Translations under genes and position numbers: made by a program
Shown: piece after piece, positions 1-12,000 of the stretch
Position numbering within the stretch: position 1 is the stretch's first letter
Layout of the letters: every line of letters starts with the position of its first letter
The notes under the pieces: generated by a model
Databases searched by the model: none
Told to the model about the DNA's origin: nothing
The model's input: only the letters and a program-made list of their open reading frames with translations
NCBI GenBank assembly: GCA_034190875.2
Contig: CM067356.1
Span: 22,193,258 to 22,257,257 of the forward strand
Direction: 5' to 3'
Source of the DNA: Urechis unicinctus
Taxonomy: Eukaryota; Annelida; Polychaeta; Xenopneusta; Urechidae
DNA: 64,000 bases

Positions 1-1111
1 GGCTTTACACAGGATACTGGTTAGTTTACGTTATTTGAACTTGGAAAACGCGCATCTCTCTGTGAGGAATAAGACATGTAAGTTTACTTAGACCAACAAA
101 CTACTATGCGTTTCCACCATGTAGTTCTTACTGTAGACTGGCAAGCGCCACGCCAATCTCGTTTTGACAGGGCTGTTTGGTGGTCTTGTGTAAATGACCA
201 CTGACAAAAAATTGCGCTATGATGCAGATTGTACTTTGAATATTTTGTGAAAGCAGAATAGCCTTTTAATTTGATACCATTTTATTTTTTCTTGGTGGTA
301 TTTAGTGTGGTTTTAATTGCCAACTAAAATGGCGAGGCCTTGAAAGTTGTGTCGCAATTGATGTACCTGAGGATAAAGTGCTTAATAACTTTGTTCTTCA
401 TATAATTGCTATATAAATAACACCAAAATGTAGAAGAAAGAAAATTATATGCAGATGCGAGTGATAATTGATCTGATTTTGGGGTTGTAAGTGTTGAATC
501 ACAATTTTGTCACTTCAAAACTGGAGAACTCTCCATTACTCGAATAACATTTCAGATCATTTACGAATCCATTGACGGAGGCTCTTCAACTATTGGTATG
601 ATTACCTCTTCCGTAGGATCGAAAATCAAACGGCACGTAATCATGTAACCAGTATATTTTCTATAAGAAATCTCCCCACGCCATAGCGTTGGCACCAGGG
701 CAGCAATATCATATACGTCCTTGGGATATTTCTTATTGGGACTTAGTCGGAGGGAGACATGTCTGAGAAGAACTCGTATTTTGAACTTTGTTGTTATGGA
801 ATTAAACTATTTTTGACTGTTGCAAGAATCACAGCCATTTGGCATTAGTAGGTGAAATAGCATGCGTATGATATATTACACAAATTTAGGTCACCCCATT
901 TAACCAAATAACAACCCTGCATATTGGCACATCCCACAAATCAAATGCATATCAATTTTGCATCCCCCAGCCTGTCCCATATTCAATCCTGTTGTTATTT
1001 TCAGTTTTTGTTTGTAATGTCACCATCGCCAGCTCTGAGTTGAGAAGGACATGACATGGGAGGGTGTGATATGGTGATGTGTGGCATGACACAGTCTGTG
1101 TGTGGTTACAG
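1..1111 (+). other. Upstream intron of flotillin-2
   Basis: This stretch precedes the first recognisable flotillin-2 exon, whose acceptor AG is at 1110-1111. I looked for the usual N-terminal flotillin segment (start Met followed by a VGPNEAL-type motif) and did not find it, so the first coding exon or exons probably lie upstream of the window. Otherwise AT-rich non-coding sequence with no repeat or RNA gene that I can support. Confidence 0.6.
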
Positions 1112-4100
1112 GAGGATGCTGTGGAGCAGAGAGTAAGAAGACCATCATTGGTGGCTGGGGATGGGCGTGGTGTCTTGTCACTGATGTGCAGACGTAGGTT
1201 CTCCTCCACTTGCCTTGTCTTAATGTTGTGTTCATGGTACTTTATCACAATTTTGGTGTGGCACAATGGTATGTGGGACATGTCTGGATATAACCAGTTT
1301 TGCCTTGCGGCTTAAGTCAAACCTAAGTGGCTAATATTCATATGTCCAATGAGAGGGATTTTCAGGCCGTACATCACTCATGCGGCACATTTAATAGGTG
1401 GAGTATGCTGTATATGATATGACATCAAAACACTGCATACTATTTCAACTAGAATTCCAGAAGCCTTTTGGATATTCAAATGTAACTGCTAATGATGATG
1501 TATTCTGTTTTAATTGTGACTGTATCGTTCTGCAGCATTTCTCTGGAGGTGATGACATTGAACCCCGTCTGTGAGAATGTGGAGACGTCAGAAGGTGTCC
1601 CGCTCACTGTGACGGGAGTCGCCCAGTGCAAGATAATGGTGGAGCCAGAGCTTCTGTCCACCGCCTGCGAACAGTTCCTTGGCAAGTCTGTTGAGCATAT
1701 TGAAAGTGTTGTGCTGCAGACAATGGAGGGTCACTTGAGAGCCATCCTGGGTAAGTAGGCTTCACAAGGAAAAAAATTACTAGTACCCTGATTCTCAATG
1801 GGTATTTTCACTCACCTTCAAACAACATGATCACTTAAGAAGCTGTGTTTTGGCATTGTCAAATTTCACCTCTTTTTCGGCTCTTGAAATCACCTGTGAA
1901 TGATGTGGCAAAGTTGCATTCATTCAGAATGCATGCTATGTTGGAGCACTCTATTTTCAATGTGATTTTAAAATGGTACAGAACATTGTCAGAGCTATAC
2001 AAGATGAATTTGGGGTTAATTTGCTGAATCGTATTCACAGAGATTGCCTTAGCGCAGTCCTGAAAGAAAGAGACATTTTTGTATTGGCCAAAATGGAATT
2101 TGCAAGTTAATTTGTAAAGCCGTTCTGCTTAATGCTATTTCAACTATAAAAGGTTTGCTCATGATTAGCCTTTGACATCTGCCAGAGGCAGTCCTTGTCC
2201 AGACAGCAAGATAGTTCTGCGGGTCAGAATTTGTTTGTGGGTAATCTTGCTTCTGTTGGTCAAAATAAACCTTAAGATAAGTTTGACATGTCTATATATG
2301 TCTCTCTGAACAGGTACACTTAGTGTGGAGGCTATCTACCAAGATCGAGATCAGTTCGCCCAACTGGTGCGTGAGGTCGCTTCACCTGATGTGGTAGGAT
2401 GGGAATCGAAATCCTCAGCTTCACCATCAAAGATGTGTATGATAACGTGGAGTATCTGGAATCTCTTGGACGCTCGCAGACCGCTAATGTCAAGCGTGAT
2501 GCTGATATTGGTGTAGCTGAAGCCAACAGGGATGCTGGTATCAGGGTAAGTATTGTACTCAATATAGAAATATCCCATTGTTCAGGGTAAGATCCAACCT
2601 GTGTCTGGACCATCAGCTCAGTGGAATTTTGTAAACCGTTCCCCCTTAAAAATACGATAGAGAGTTTTCCAATTGATTGCTTATTGTTTTTTGCACCAAG
2701 TGTGAGCCTTATGTGTGATTAACCTTCTGTTTTCATCTTAATATCAATTATTATTGGTCATCACGTGTTTATGACCAGCACACTTGACCTCAAATTGTTG
2801 ATATTGTACCCAGTCAGTCATTGTAGTTGGAGTGGGGCTTATCACAGGCCATTGCACTGTTATCTACCACTTGATTAGCAGGTGGTTCTTATATACTTGT
2901 CCCAAACAGTCACTTACCTGCTGATGCATCTTATTGGGATGTGCCCCCTCCAACATAGGCGACTTACCATTTCATTAATATTCTGGCTTATAACACATAA
3001 AGCGGACCTACATTATGCCTGTCTGATGTAAGAGGGCCTCTTGTTTAAGGGAATAAATTGAATTAGAATGTTTATTGACCACCAGCTGTCCATATGATGG
3101 CCATGATTGTGATTATGTTGACAGTGTATGCCGTGTTTATAAGTGTCACCTGTGGGATGTCTGTAGGAAGCCGAGTGTGAGAAAGCCAGGATGGATTCGC
3201 GGTACGAGGCGGACACCAAGATTGCCGACTCCCGTCGTCAGTTTGAAATGCAGAAAGCTAACTTTGATATGGAAGTCAATGCCAGGGTACGACATATTTA
3301 GTGCTTCAACATACAGTACATTTACTGCTGTTACAATGTACACATCTATGTATCATTGATATCCCCTGATACATTATATGCATTGACATAAGTTTAAGAT
3401 TTGATTTGCATCTCTCTAAATAGCTTAAATCTTAATTTTTACCTATCTCTTTCCTATGTTTTCATGATGACTATGTACATTGGTAAGTTAGCCCTGTCAG
3501 ACTTTGATTGATGTAGATGAGAACAAGATATCTCAGAGGGGTTGCTATAGTGAATGATTGGTTGTGTTGTCAGAAAGCTGAGTCGGAACTTAGCTACGAG
3601 TTACAGGGGGCCAAAGAGAAACAGAAGATCCGTAGTGAGGAGATGGAGATTGAGGTGGTGGAGCGCCGTAAGCAGATTGAGGTTGAGGAGAAAGAGATCA
3701 TGAGGAAAGATAAGGAGCTGGTGGCTACGGTGAAACGGCCGGCTGAAGCAGAGGCCTACCGCATGCAGACCATCGCCGAGGGTGCCAGGTGAGTCACACA
3801 CACTGCACCACATGACGTTTACAAATTTGTATTTTCTGTTGCCGTGTGATAGATGTTGCAGTGTCATGGTTAGCTTGACAAAAGTATTGACAGCAGTATG
3901 TGTTACTCAGGACCCAGACTGTCGCTGGGGCTAGCGCGGATTCTGAGAGGATCCGTCTGATTGGAGGCGCAGAAGCTGCCTCCATTGAGGCTGTTGGTAA
4001 AGCTGAGGCAGAAAGGATGAGACTCAAGGCCTCTGCTTACAAGCAATATGGAGAAGCTGCCATGCTCAGCCTGGTCCTGGAAACACTCCCCAAGGTATGG

Positions 4101-4847
4101 GTGCTTCTTATGTAAATAGTCATTTCCTGCAGTTTAAGGTAGTGTTCTATTTACTACTATACAACATCCTCAATGAATTTTCACCAGTTTGATACTACAG
4201 TCTTGGTAATGATAAATGCTGTCGTTATGAAATTATATTGTACATATGATTTTACTTCTTTCTTGAACTCTAGCATTCACTCTTTTCTCATGTTTCAATA
4301 TTTACTCAACACATCATAACAGGCATGATACTGTTGACAGCTGATTGCACTTGTGACCTCCATTAACTACATTTCATCTTGCTCAATAACAGATTGCTGC
4401 TGAGGTATCGGCTCCTCTTGCCAAGACGGACTCGATTGTGTTGCTGGGTGATGACCGTACCACATCAGAAGTCAGTCGCCTCATGTCCAGTCTGCCCCCT
4501 GCTGTCCAGGCCCTCACCGGAGTTGACCTCTCTAAGGTATGTCATTACAGTTGTTTTGGTAAGACTTGTGCCTGTGTTGATGAGTATAGCTTTTCCCAAA
4601 GTGTCTCTTCTGGATCCATATCAGATTGAAAATTACTCTGTGTTTATCTGGCCTGTTACTTGCTGACAAATGGAAGATTCATCAGTCAGCATAAATTTTG
4701 GACTGATCCAAGAGAAATACAATGGCCATTTACTTCCCAAGTTTCAATCCCTGCACATGTATTCAATTGGTTTGCTCGAAAGATGTGCTCTCAATCCATC
4801 TTGTTGTATGTCAACAGGTTCTAGCCAAGGTTCCTGGAGCCAACTAG
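1112..4847 (+). CDS. FLOT2: Flotillin-2, 5'-partial, 8 coding exons
   Basis: Membrane scaffold of the SPFH/flotillin family; family members are acylated proteins that oligomerise on the inner face of plasma and endosomal membranes. Exons with GT-AG borders: 1112-1193, 1536-1750, 2314-2545, 3167-3286, 3574-3788, 3911-4094, 4393-4536, 4818-4847. Reading phases join cleanly, apart from one break. Signature stretches are GGWGWAW and TISLEVMTLNP (SPFH start), LTVTGVAQCKIM, EGHLRAILGTLSVEAIYQDR, MGIEILSFTIKDVYD and RDADIGVAEANRDAGIREAE. These are followed by the charged coiled-coil part with EIEVVERRKQIEVEEKEI and KAEAERMRLKA, and the C-terminal ALTGVDLSKVLAKVPGAN before TAG. About 407 residues are present, against roughly 430 in full family members, so only ~20 N-terminal residues are missing. 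In exon 2314-2545 the frame is broken by one missing base near 2394: the first half reads to PDV, and the conserved GRMGIEIL follows only in the next frame. It matches flotillin-2 clearly better than flotillin-1. Confidence 0.93.
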
Positions 4848-6204
4848 ATCCACAATACCATATGTCATCCCTCCCTCTTTAATGTGCAATGCTCTGACAG
4901 CTATCCTCTATCTGAATCCTTCTTCACAAATTCAGACTTGTGTCACATTATCAACTGCGTATTATGTACATAGATATAAATATGACTACTTGTATTTTAG
5001 TCTGTTAAACCAAGAACACCCTGGTTTATAAGTAATACAAAAAAAATTGAATAGCTTCACAAACTCCTTCTATTCTTTTTTCCTGTGATTTCTTTTCTAT
5101 TTAATGCTGACTATTGGTCTACCTCTTTGAAGTATAATTTTCACCTCACTGACTCTGAATGATTGGTTTATTTTGTAAAAAGTCAATCATCTTGTTAATA
5201 TTTATTAGTCTTCTAATTGAACCCTGTGTATAATTGCTACAGTAAGTGAACTATATAACATACTTTCAGTTGTTATCTCTGTGTCTCAATGTTCTGACTG
5301 GCATCACATCCTATTGTATAACATAGGACCAATTAAAATACAAATATATTGACTGATTATTTATATGAACAATAATTAATGAGTTATTTCTTTGTTGGCA
5401 TAAGATTGACAAGTGTAACCTTAATACTCTTGGTACCATTCAAATGTTTACTTACGCATATAATATTTCTGATAGTCGACCACTACCTTTGATGGCCATG
5501 TAACTTTGCAAATTGGTTTTTGTGCATAGCCATTCAATAAATTGTATTCTCTGTTTCTATTTGATCAATACCATGTATATTATTTTTCATAAATTGGTAT
5601 ATTGTTATCTGTATAATGTATTACTTACACAATTATATATTTGGAAAATGGAAAACCTGTGTTGTTTTTTTACCTCAATGACAATAAATAGCCTGTATGC
5701 AAATCACTAGGATTTTATAATCCAGAGACGATGAGCCATAACTTTCATAAAAGGGAAGAGTCCTGTTGTTTTTATTGTATATTACAGGTTGCCCTAGCTA
5801 TATGGCAAAGAGTTAATAATTTGTTCTGCTAATAACTTCCAATGCAATACCCTTCTCACCCACAGCTACTAGTCATTTCTTTCCATTGCACCTATAACTT
5901 TTTCACTCGAACACAATAAAAGACTTCAGTACATATGTACTCAAGACTAATTATGCATTGGAAGAATGCTCTGTCAGTTAAAATTTTTCAGGTATTGTTA
6001 TTGAACAGTGCGATACTCAACAAGACTATTAGTATTTGACCAAAAATGATTTGTATTGTCAATTGTTTTGATACGAACTGTATACTCGTTGGGATTTTTA
6101 CTTCTTGTTACAGGAGTGCATCTGTTGAAATTTCGTTTGTTGTATCTTTCATTTCTTGACTGAGAGCATCTTTTATTATTGAACATGTAGATAATCAAAA
6201 TAAA
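4848..6204 (+). other. Flotillin-2 3' UTR region with poly(A) signals
   Basis: AT-rich sequence after the flotillin-2 stop, without a supportable coding exon. Canonical AATAAA hexamers occur at 5536-5541, 5683-5688, 5915-5920 and 6199-6204; any of them could end the transcript. Which one is used cannot be told from sequence alone. Confidence 0.45.
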
Positions 6205-6269
6205 TGTCTAATCTTTGTGAGTTTTGGTTGAAATTGAACACTTGATCTGTATATTAATAGTTAATTAGC

Positions 6270-7180
6270 TTGGCTGTTCAGCAGAGCTCACATATACCAT
6301 TGCTCCGGCATCCATCTTTTCTTCACATTTATGGCATGTTTTGCAACAAAGCAAGCTAGCAGCCTCAAGTCATAAATGGGCTTCTCTTTTTTCGATATCT
6401 CTTTGTAAACTTAAAATCAGCCATGTTGGACTTTTGATCCCCGAGTAATTTAAAAGAAAAATGATAAATCTCCTATTCAGTGTTAACCCAATGGGGAACT
6501 GAATCTGCTGTTTCTTAGCAACCAAAACACCTACAGCAATACCTTGTGGGACCTTGAATATGAAAGTTTATTTATGATTTTGACCTTATTTTCAAGGTCT
6601 TAGCCACTAATAATGAATCTTTTTATCTGATACATTTGAGTGGCCTGTTTTGCCATTATGACTATAATAATGTTATAAACACACTTGTTAGCACTTTCAG
6701 GTTTGGAAAGTATAGTTAGACCTTATATTAGAAAGGTTATCAGTTTCATTAGCTTTATTTTAAAGGTCACATCTCCAAATAAACTGTAAAGCTGATGCAC
6801 TGTTGATGGCATGTTTTCTCATAAAGGTAGCTGCATGGATGCCTCAAATTACACACAGACGGCTCCATGCAGACTAAAAATCAGCGACCTTTGACCCTCT
6901 AGTTATTTTCGAATATCTTGTACCATGGGGAATAAGTTGGGGCAAGATAGCAGCCAAAACTTACACATGGACCACTGTCACTGGCCCTTCAAAAGTAAAG
7001 TAACCTTTAATCCTGAAGTTGTAATTGAAAAATATCTTGTACAGAGTAAACATTATTGGGAATTTGAACTACTGAAGACCTCTTGTAATTCATTTCAAGC
7101 AAAAACAAATGTCCGAAGGTATCTTAGATTGCAGGTGTTGTCTGTGACCTTGACATCATTCCCAAGGTAACACAATCAAG
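6270..7180 (-). repeat. Dispersed repeat with GACCTT/AAGGTC words, copy 1
   Basis: The segment carries blocks such as GACCTTATTTTCAAGGTC near 6583 and GTGACCTTGACATCATTCCC near 7144. Their reverse complements reappear in the array at 15.3-16.5 kb, as does a GTTCAGCAGAGC word near 6275. Copy 1 is therefore in the opposite orientation. No terminal inverted repeats or coding sequence were recognised, so the class of element is unknown. The track-like open frame at 6925-7170 sits inside it and is not considered a gene. Confidence 0.5.
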
Positions 7181-8096
7181 TAGGGAATATCTGTTACATT
7201 TAGCATATTTTGTCAATTTAGCAAGTGGAATGTTATTATTTTTCTTACCGACAAATCTTAGCATATGTTAATCTTGTGCCGTTCAATCACTAGGGTAATG
7301 TGAAAGAAATTGAAGGCTGTGTGAACTTTTAAAAGTATGCCATTGAATACAATGTAAACAAATAAACGTTTAATCAAAATTCAAAAGCAGCAGGGCTGCG
7401 AGCACTAATCAGCTAATCACTAATTTGCAAGTTTGGCCAATGGGATAAAGTGATTGTTTTTCTAAGAGAAACAGTCATCGTCTGATAAAGATGCAAACTT
7501 CATATTCCAACAAATACTTCACGTTGAGCATATATTCCCTTTGGGATCTTGGTGAATTGATAATGAGGTTCTCTCCTTTTTAAAAGAAATGATTTTTAAA
7601 ATAGTTGGCAACGTCCATAACTTAGCTCTTTCGAACTAAGTACGGGAGTGATGCATGCACTCCCTCTTACGACAAGGTGATAAATAGAACCTGACGTTTG
7701 TCTTTTTGGCTACCATAACTAGCCGGTTGTGAAGATGCTACTTCGATACGTTGCTCTTCGTAACATTGGAACATCGAATGGTTATTCATGTTATTTACTA
7801 CTCTATGAATGAACTGTGGTTTTGGGTCGAGACAAGCGAACTGTTCGGAGAGACCGTACTCAGTGACACACAGTGAGAATATTTGGTGACAACATAGGTG
7901 AGTGTGCACAACGTTGATTGAACTTTGATCCTTGCTGACATGAGGTCAAGGCCATCGTGGGTGCGTATCTGCAGGCGTATGTGCCGTTCGCATTGATATA
8001 TTTGTATGTCTCGTGCATATTGGATGAACTACGCTGTGAATTAGTACAATCAACCGATGTTAAGTCCGACTGTGAAATGACAGGAACTCGTTTAAG
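7181..8096 (+). other. Intergenic; possible 5' leader exon of the zinc-finger gene
   Basis: No conserved coding frame seen. A good donor, TTTAAG|GTGAGT, lies at 8096/8097, and an acceptor with a pyrimidine tract ends at 8983, just before the zinc-finger start codon. A non-coding leader exon ending at 8096 and an intron 8097-8983 is therefore possible. The leader start is not visible. Confidence 0.3.
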
Positions 8097-9007
8097 GTGA
8101 GTTTCACGACCATTACTTTTTGACTTCCCTCGCTGAAACGACCCAAAGTGATATTTCAGTCAACATACGCACGCACTGACACGCAGACAGAAACTGGCTC
8201 CACCTGCAGACGCGACGCCATGTCTTTAACGGGGTGGGTCTCCGGCCAGCAGCGGGAGAGCAACCATGTTTTGTCCCGTCCGTATGTTTCTGAATTTATT
8301 CGTTTGGTTTTGTCCGGGCTTGCACTCGTAATAAAGCAAGCCACACGAAATAGCGAATATCAGTTTCCAACCATTTTTGTTGTGTTTTTTTTATGCATGT
8401 TTTAAGATTCAAGATTGCCAGAGAAGTTATAGTAATTCATACATTGTTTTATATGTCTATGTATAATGTCTCGTATGTAACCATATGTCAGTGTTTGTTT
8501 GTAGACTGTAAAGCAAATTCCTGAATCGGGCTAATAATTTATCTTATCTTATCATATATTGAGCCTTGATCATGTCTTAAATAAAGTGTGAATTTAGAAA
8601 GTGTTCTTGGTAGTTGGAAATGTTGACATAATTGTAAGTATCTATACCTTCTAGAAAATGAAAGAAACGCTTGAATTGTCAGCATTTTCTATCTTTGGTT
8701 TCCAATTTGATCTCTCCTTTGATGCAAGAAATCTCTAAACTAAATCCACCTTCAATGTAGAGGTTTTAAATGTGATCAACCATTTGATGATCACAAGTGA
8801 ATTATATATTATCATGCTGATACTCAGCACCATATATTGGCAAATCAAATCAATGTTATGTTTCATGTTATTATAATTAGTTTGTTCATCATAACAATGA
8901 TGGAGGTGACAGTTTTTATGAAGTCTTGAATAGTATTCTTGTATATTTTCCTATTTGAATATCAGACTGTATTTGTTTTTCAGTTAAGCATCTGATGCGT
9001 ATCCTCA

Positions 9008-12000
9008 ATGATGGAGGAACTGAATGCTGATACGAGTGGGATGGATGACGTGGATGAAGGAGACGATGTGTATGGCTTTGCTGACCTGTTGCTTCAGGGC
9101 TGTGTAGCAGGATCATCACAGCTGGTGGAGAACACCTCTAGCAGCGATGATGATGATATCGCCGAGATTTATCATGATGAAGATGGGGCATCAAGAGAGG
9201 AGGCGAATGGCTGGGTCAACCCACTGGCTTCACTACAAGCTTACTCCATTGAGCCTCGAGTGGTAATGAATGAATTGCTACAAACTGGTAGTGGTGGAGT
9301 AGAATATTCAACAGCACCTGCTGCTTTGCAGGGTTCGCAAGTGATTGAGATTGTACCTGATTATGTGTCACAAGAGGTTGGAGGTGATGAACAGGTGGAG
9401 GGTTCTGTTGATCAGGCCGAGGATTCAAATAATCAGGGGAAGAGTGCTGAAGATGAGGCGGAAGTTATATTAGACCCCTTAGAGAGCACAGAGGAGTCGG
9501 AGGTCAGTGTGAAAATAGAAGGAGAGGATGCTGTTCTGTTAACTGATGATCATGAGGTTGATGATGAAGATGATGATGATGATGGTGATGATGATGATGA
9601 TGATGATGTGGTGGTCAGGATGAAGTAGAGATTCAAGATGTGTCCAAACCACAATTTAATATTGTTAGCTTGGATCCCACATCCTTCCCTGATGCCATGG
9701 TAAAGGAAATACCACATAGTTCACATCAGCAAGGCCGGCGTTCTAAAAGTAAACAGAAAGCCAAGCCCCGACGGCTTATGGACAATGTCTCTGAGCCACC
9801 TATCAAGCGACCTAGGAGGGCTGTAAGAGAAGCCCGGAACCCGAGGGAGGTCCTTCCAAGAAAATCAAATCGTATCTTTGCAAAGCAGCTGAATAAGGCA
9901 CAACCTGTGGTTTCAACTTCTAAGGTTTCAACAAAGGTTAAAAAGCGTGGCCGCCCTCCGAAAAAACGTGTTGAATTGAATAGTAATAGGGATGATAGGA
10001 ACATAAAGAGTGAAGCAGAGGAAGAATCAAGTGACGGGGAGCCTGTGGAGACAGTCACAGTAGAAGGTCAACATTTGCATAACTACCCTTTCCAGAAAGC
10101 ACCTGGTCCTAGAACAAGGGGTAAAAAGCGAAACACCAAAAAACTGAAGGGAACACATATCATGCATTACAAAAAGTTCTTCTGTTTTATATGCAATGAC
10201 GGTCGTCAATTTGTGAACCAGCCTTTGTTTGTTAAGCACTGGAGTACATGCCATTTTGTGGTGGAGAAAGAATCAGCAAATCTTTATTGCCCTGACTGTA
10301 GTGCTCGCTACTCAGTGTCATTGAGTCGCTTCCACAGAGCCACAGATGTACTGCAATACGTCGCTTTCTACTTCAATCACCGTCTCAAGAAGCACAACAT
10401 GATGGCGCCTGATTATGTTAAACAGCTGCATTGCATTGAACCCAACTGTCATTACTTGGCCTACACCACCTACTGCTTATCACGGCATGTGGAAGAAGGT
10501 AAACATCGTTTGCGACCTCTTGCCATACATCGATTGCCACCTCCTGATGGCTCAGGAAGAAGGGAACAACTGGGGGAAATGTACAAAATCCCGGGGAACA
10601 AATATACTCTCATTTTCAAGAGATACATCTGTTACGTGTGCAAGGATGGGGTTGTTTTTGACAACGCAAATAGCTTGTTGGATCATTGGCGACAGAACCA
10701 TTTTGAGTTTACTGACCAGGAAGCAGTAATTGCTTGTAGTTTTTGCAGTGCCAAGTATCGTGTGCCTAGGAAGAGATTCCACAGGCAAACTGATACCATG
10801 CAATATATTGCCTACTACTTCAGTCACTTAGTGAAACGTCACAACTTAGTTGTTCCTGACTACATTGCCCAGTTGAGCTGCTGTCAGCCTGGTTGCAAAT
10901 TCATCACATACACAAAACAGCTGCTCGAGCGTCATCTGCAAGAAGTCAAACACATAACTTTGAGTCGGACACCCTCACTCACTGAAGGCGAACCCCAGTT
11001 GACCAATCAGAGCTCACGCAGTCCCTACCTAAACTTCAAGGAGTATCGCTGTTTCCGTTGTAGGGGTGATGATGGTGAACATCTAGGCCCATTTGAGAAT
11101 GGGGCCATACTGGCTGAGCATTGGAGAAGTAGTCATTTTTCTGTGGAGGAAGATAGACTGGTTCTTAAGTGTGATGCATGCTCCATTATATACACCATTC
11201 ATGCTTCTCGCTACTCTAGAAACGGTGACGTCCTCGCAATGATTGCCAGGTTTTTCACCCATCAGGTCAAGAAGCATGGATTTGCTGCACCAGCCTACAT
11301 AGAGGAGCTGGTATGTAAAGTGCCTGGGTGTGAATACAAGTGCTTTACAGCACAGATTATGGATGGACATCGGAACAATAAACGGGAGCCGGCTCACATG
11401 GGAATGACTTCAACTGACACCACTGCAGGCCTCAGTATCAGAGGCCCAAAAAATCGCATCTATTTCTAGAGATGGTGATCAACATGATCCCAATGACAGT
11501 GTTCCATCAGGCAGTGAAGCAGTCCCTGAAGTGAACACTGATGCAAATGTGGACCCCTGTAATGCCATAGACAACAGTGGCATTGATTCTGAAACAGTGA
11601 CCCTGAGCAGTGAAATCACAGAGGGTGTACTGAATAATATATGTTTAGAGGAGGCTGTAGATGCCTCTGATGGTTTTGAATCAAGTTTAGGTAACCTGGA
11701 TCAGTCAGGAATTGATATTGGTGATTCGAAAGCGAAAAGTTTGTTGAATTTCACTGAGATCAAGTGCTTCCTTTGCAATGATGACCTGGTCTATGAGAAT
11801 CATAACAAGTATGTGACTCACTGGAGGTCGAAGCATTTCACCATTGGTGAATATGAAGTGTACATCGATTGCCCGAAGTGCCACAGTCACATCGGTCTCA
11901 ACAAACCGCTTTGGCATCGTGACCATGACATTGGTAGGTGTGTGGCATCATTCCTCACTCATCTCATCAAGTCTCATGCCACAACAGTCCCCCACTACAT

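Noticed and set aside
10415-10729. 104-codon plus-strand frame inside the zinc-finger exon
   Set aside because: Out-of-frame shadow of the conserved zinc modules.
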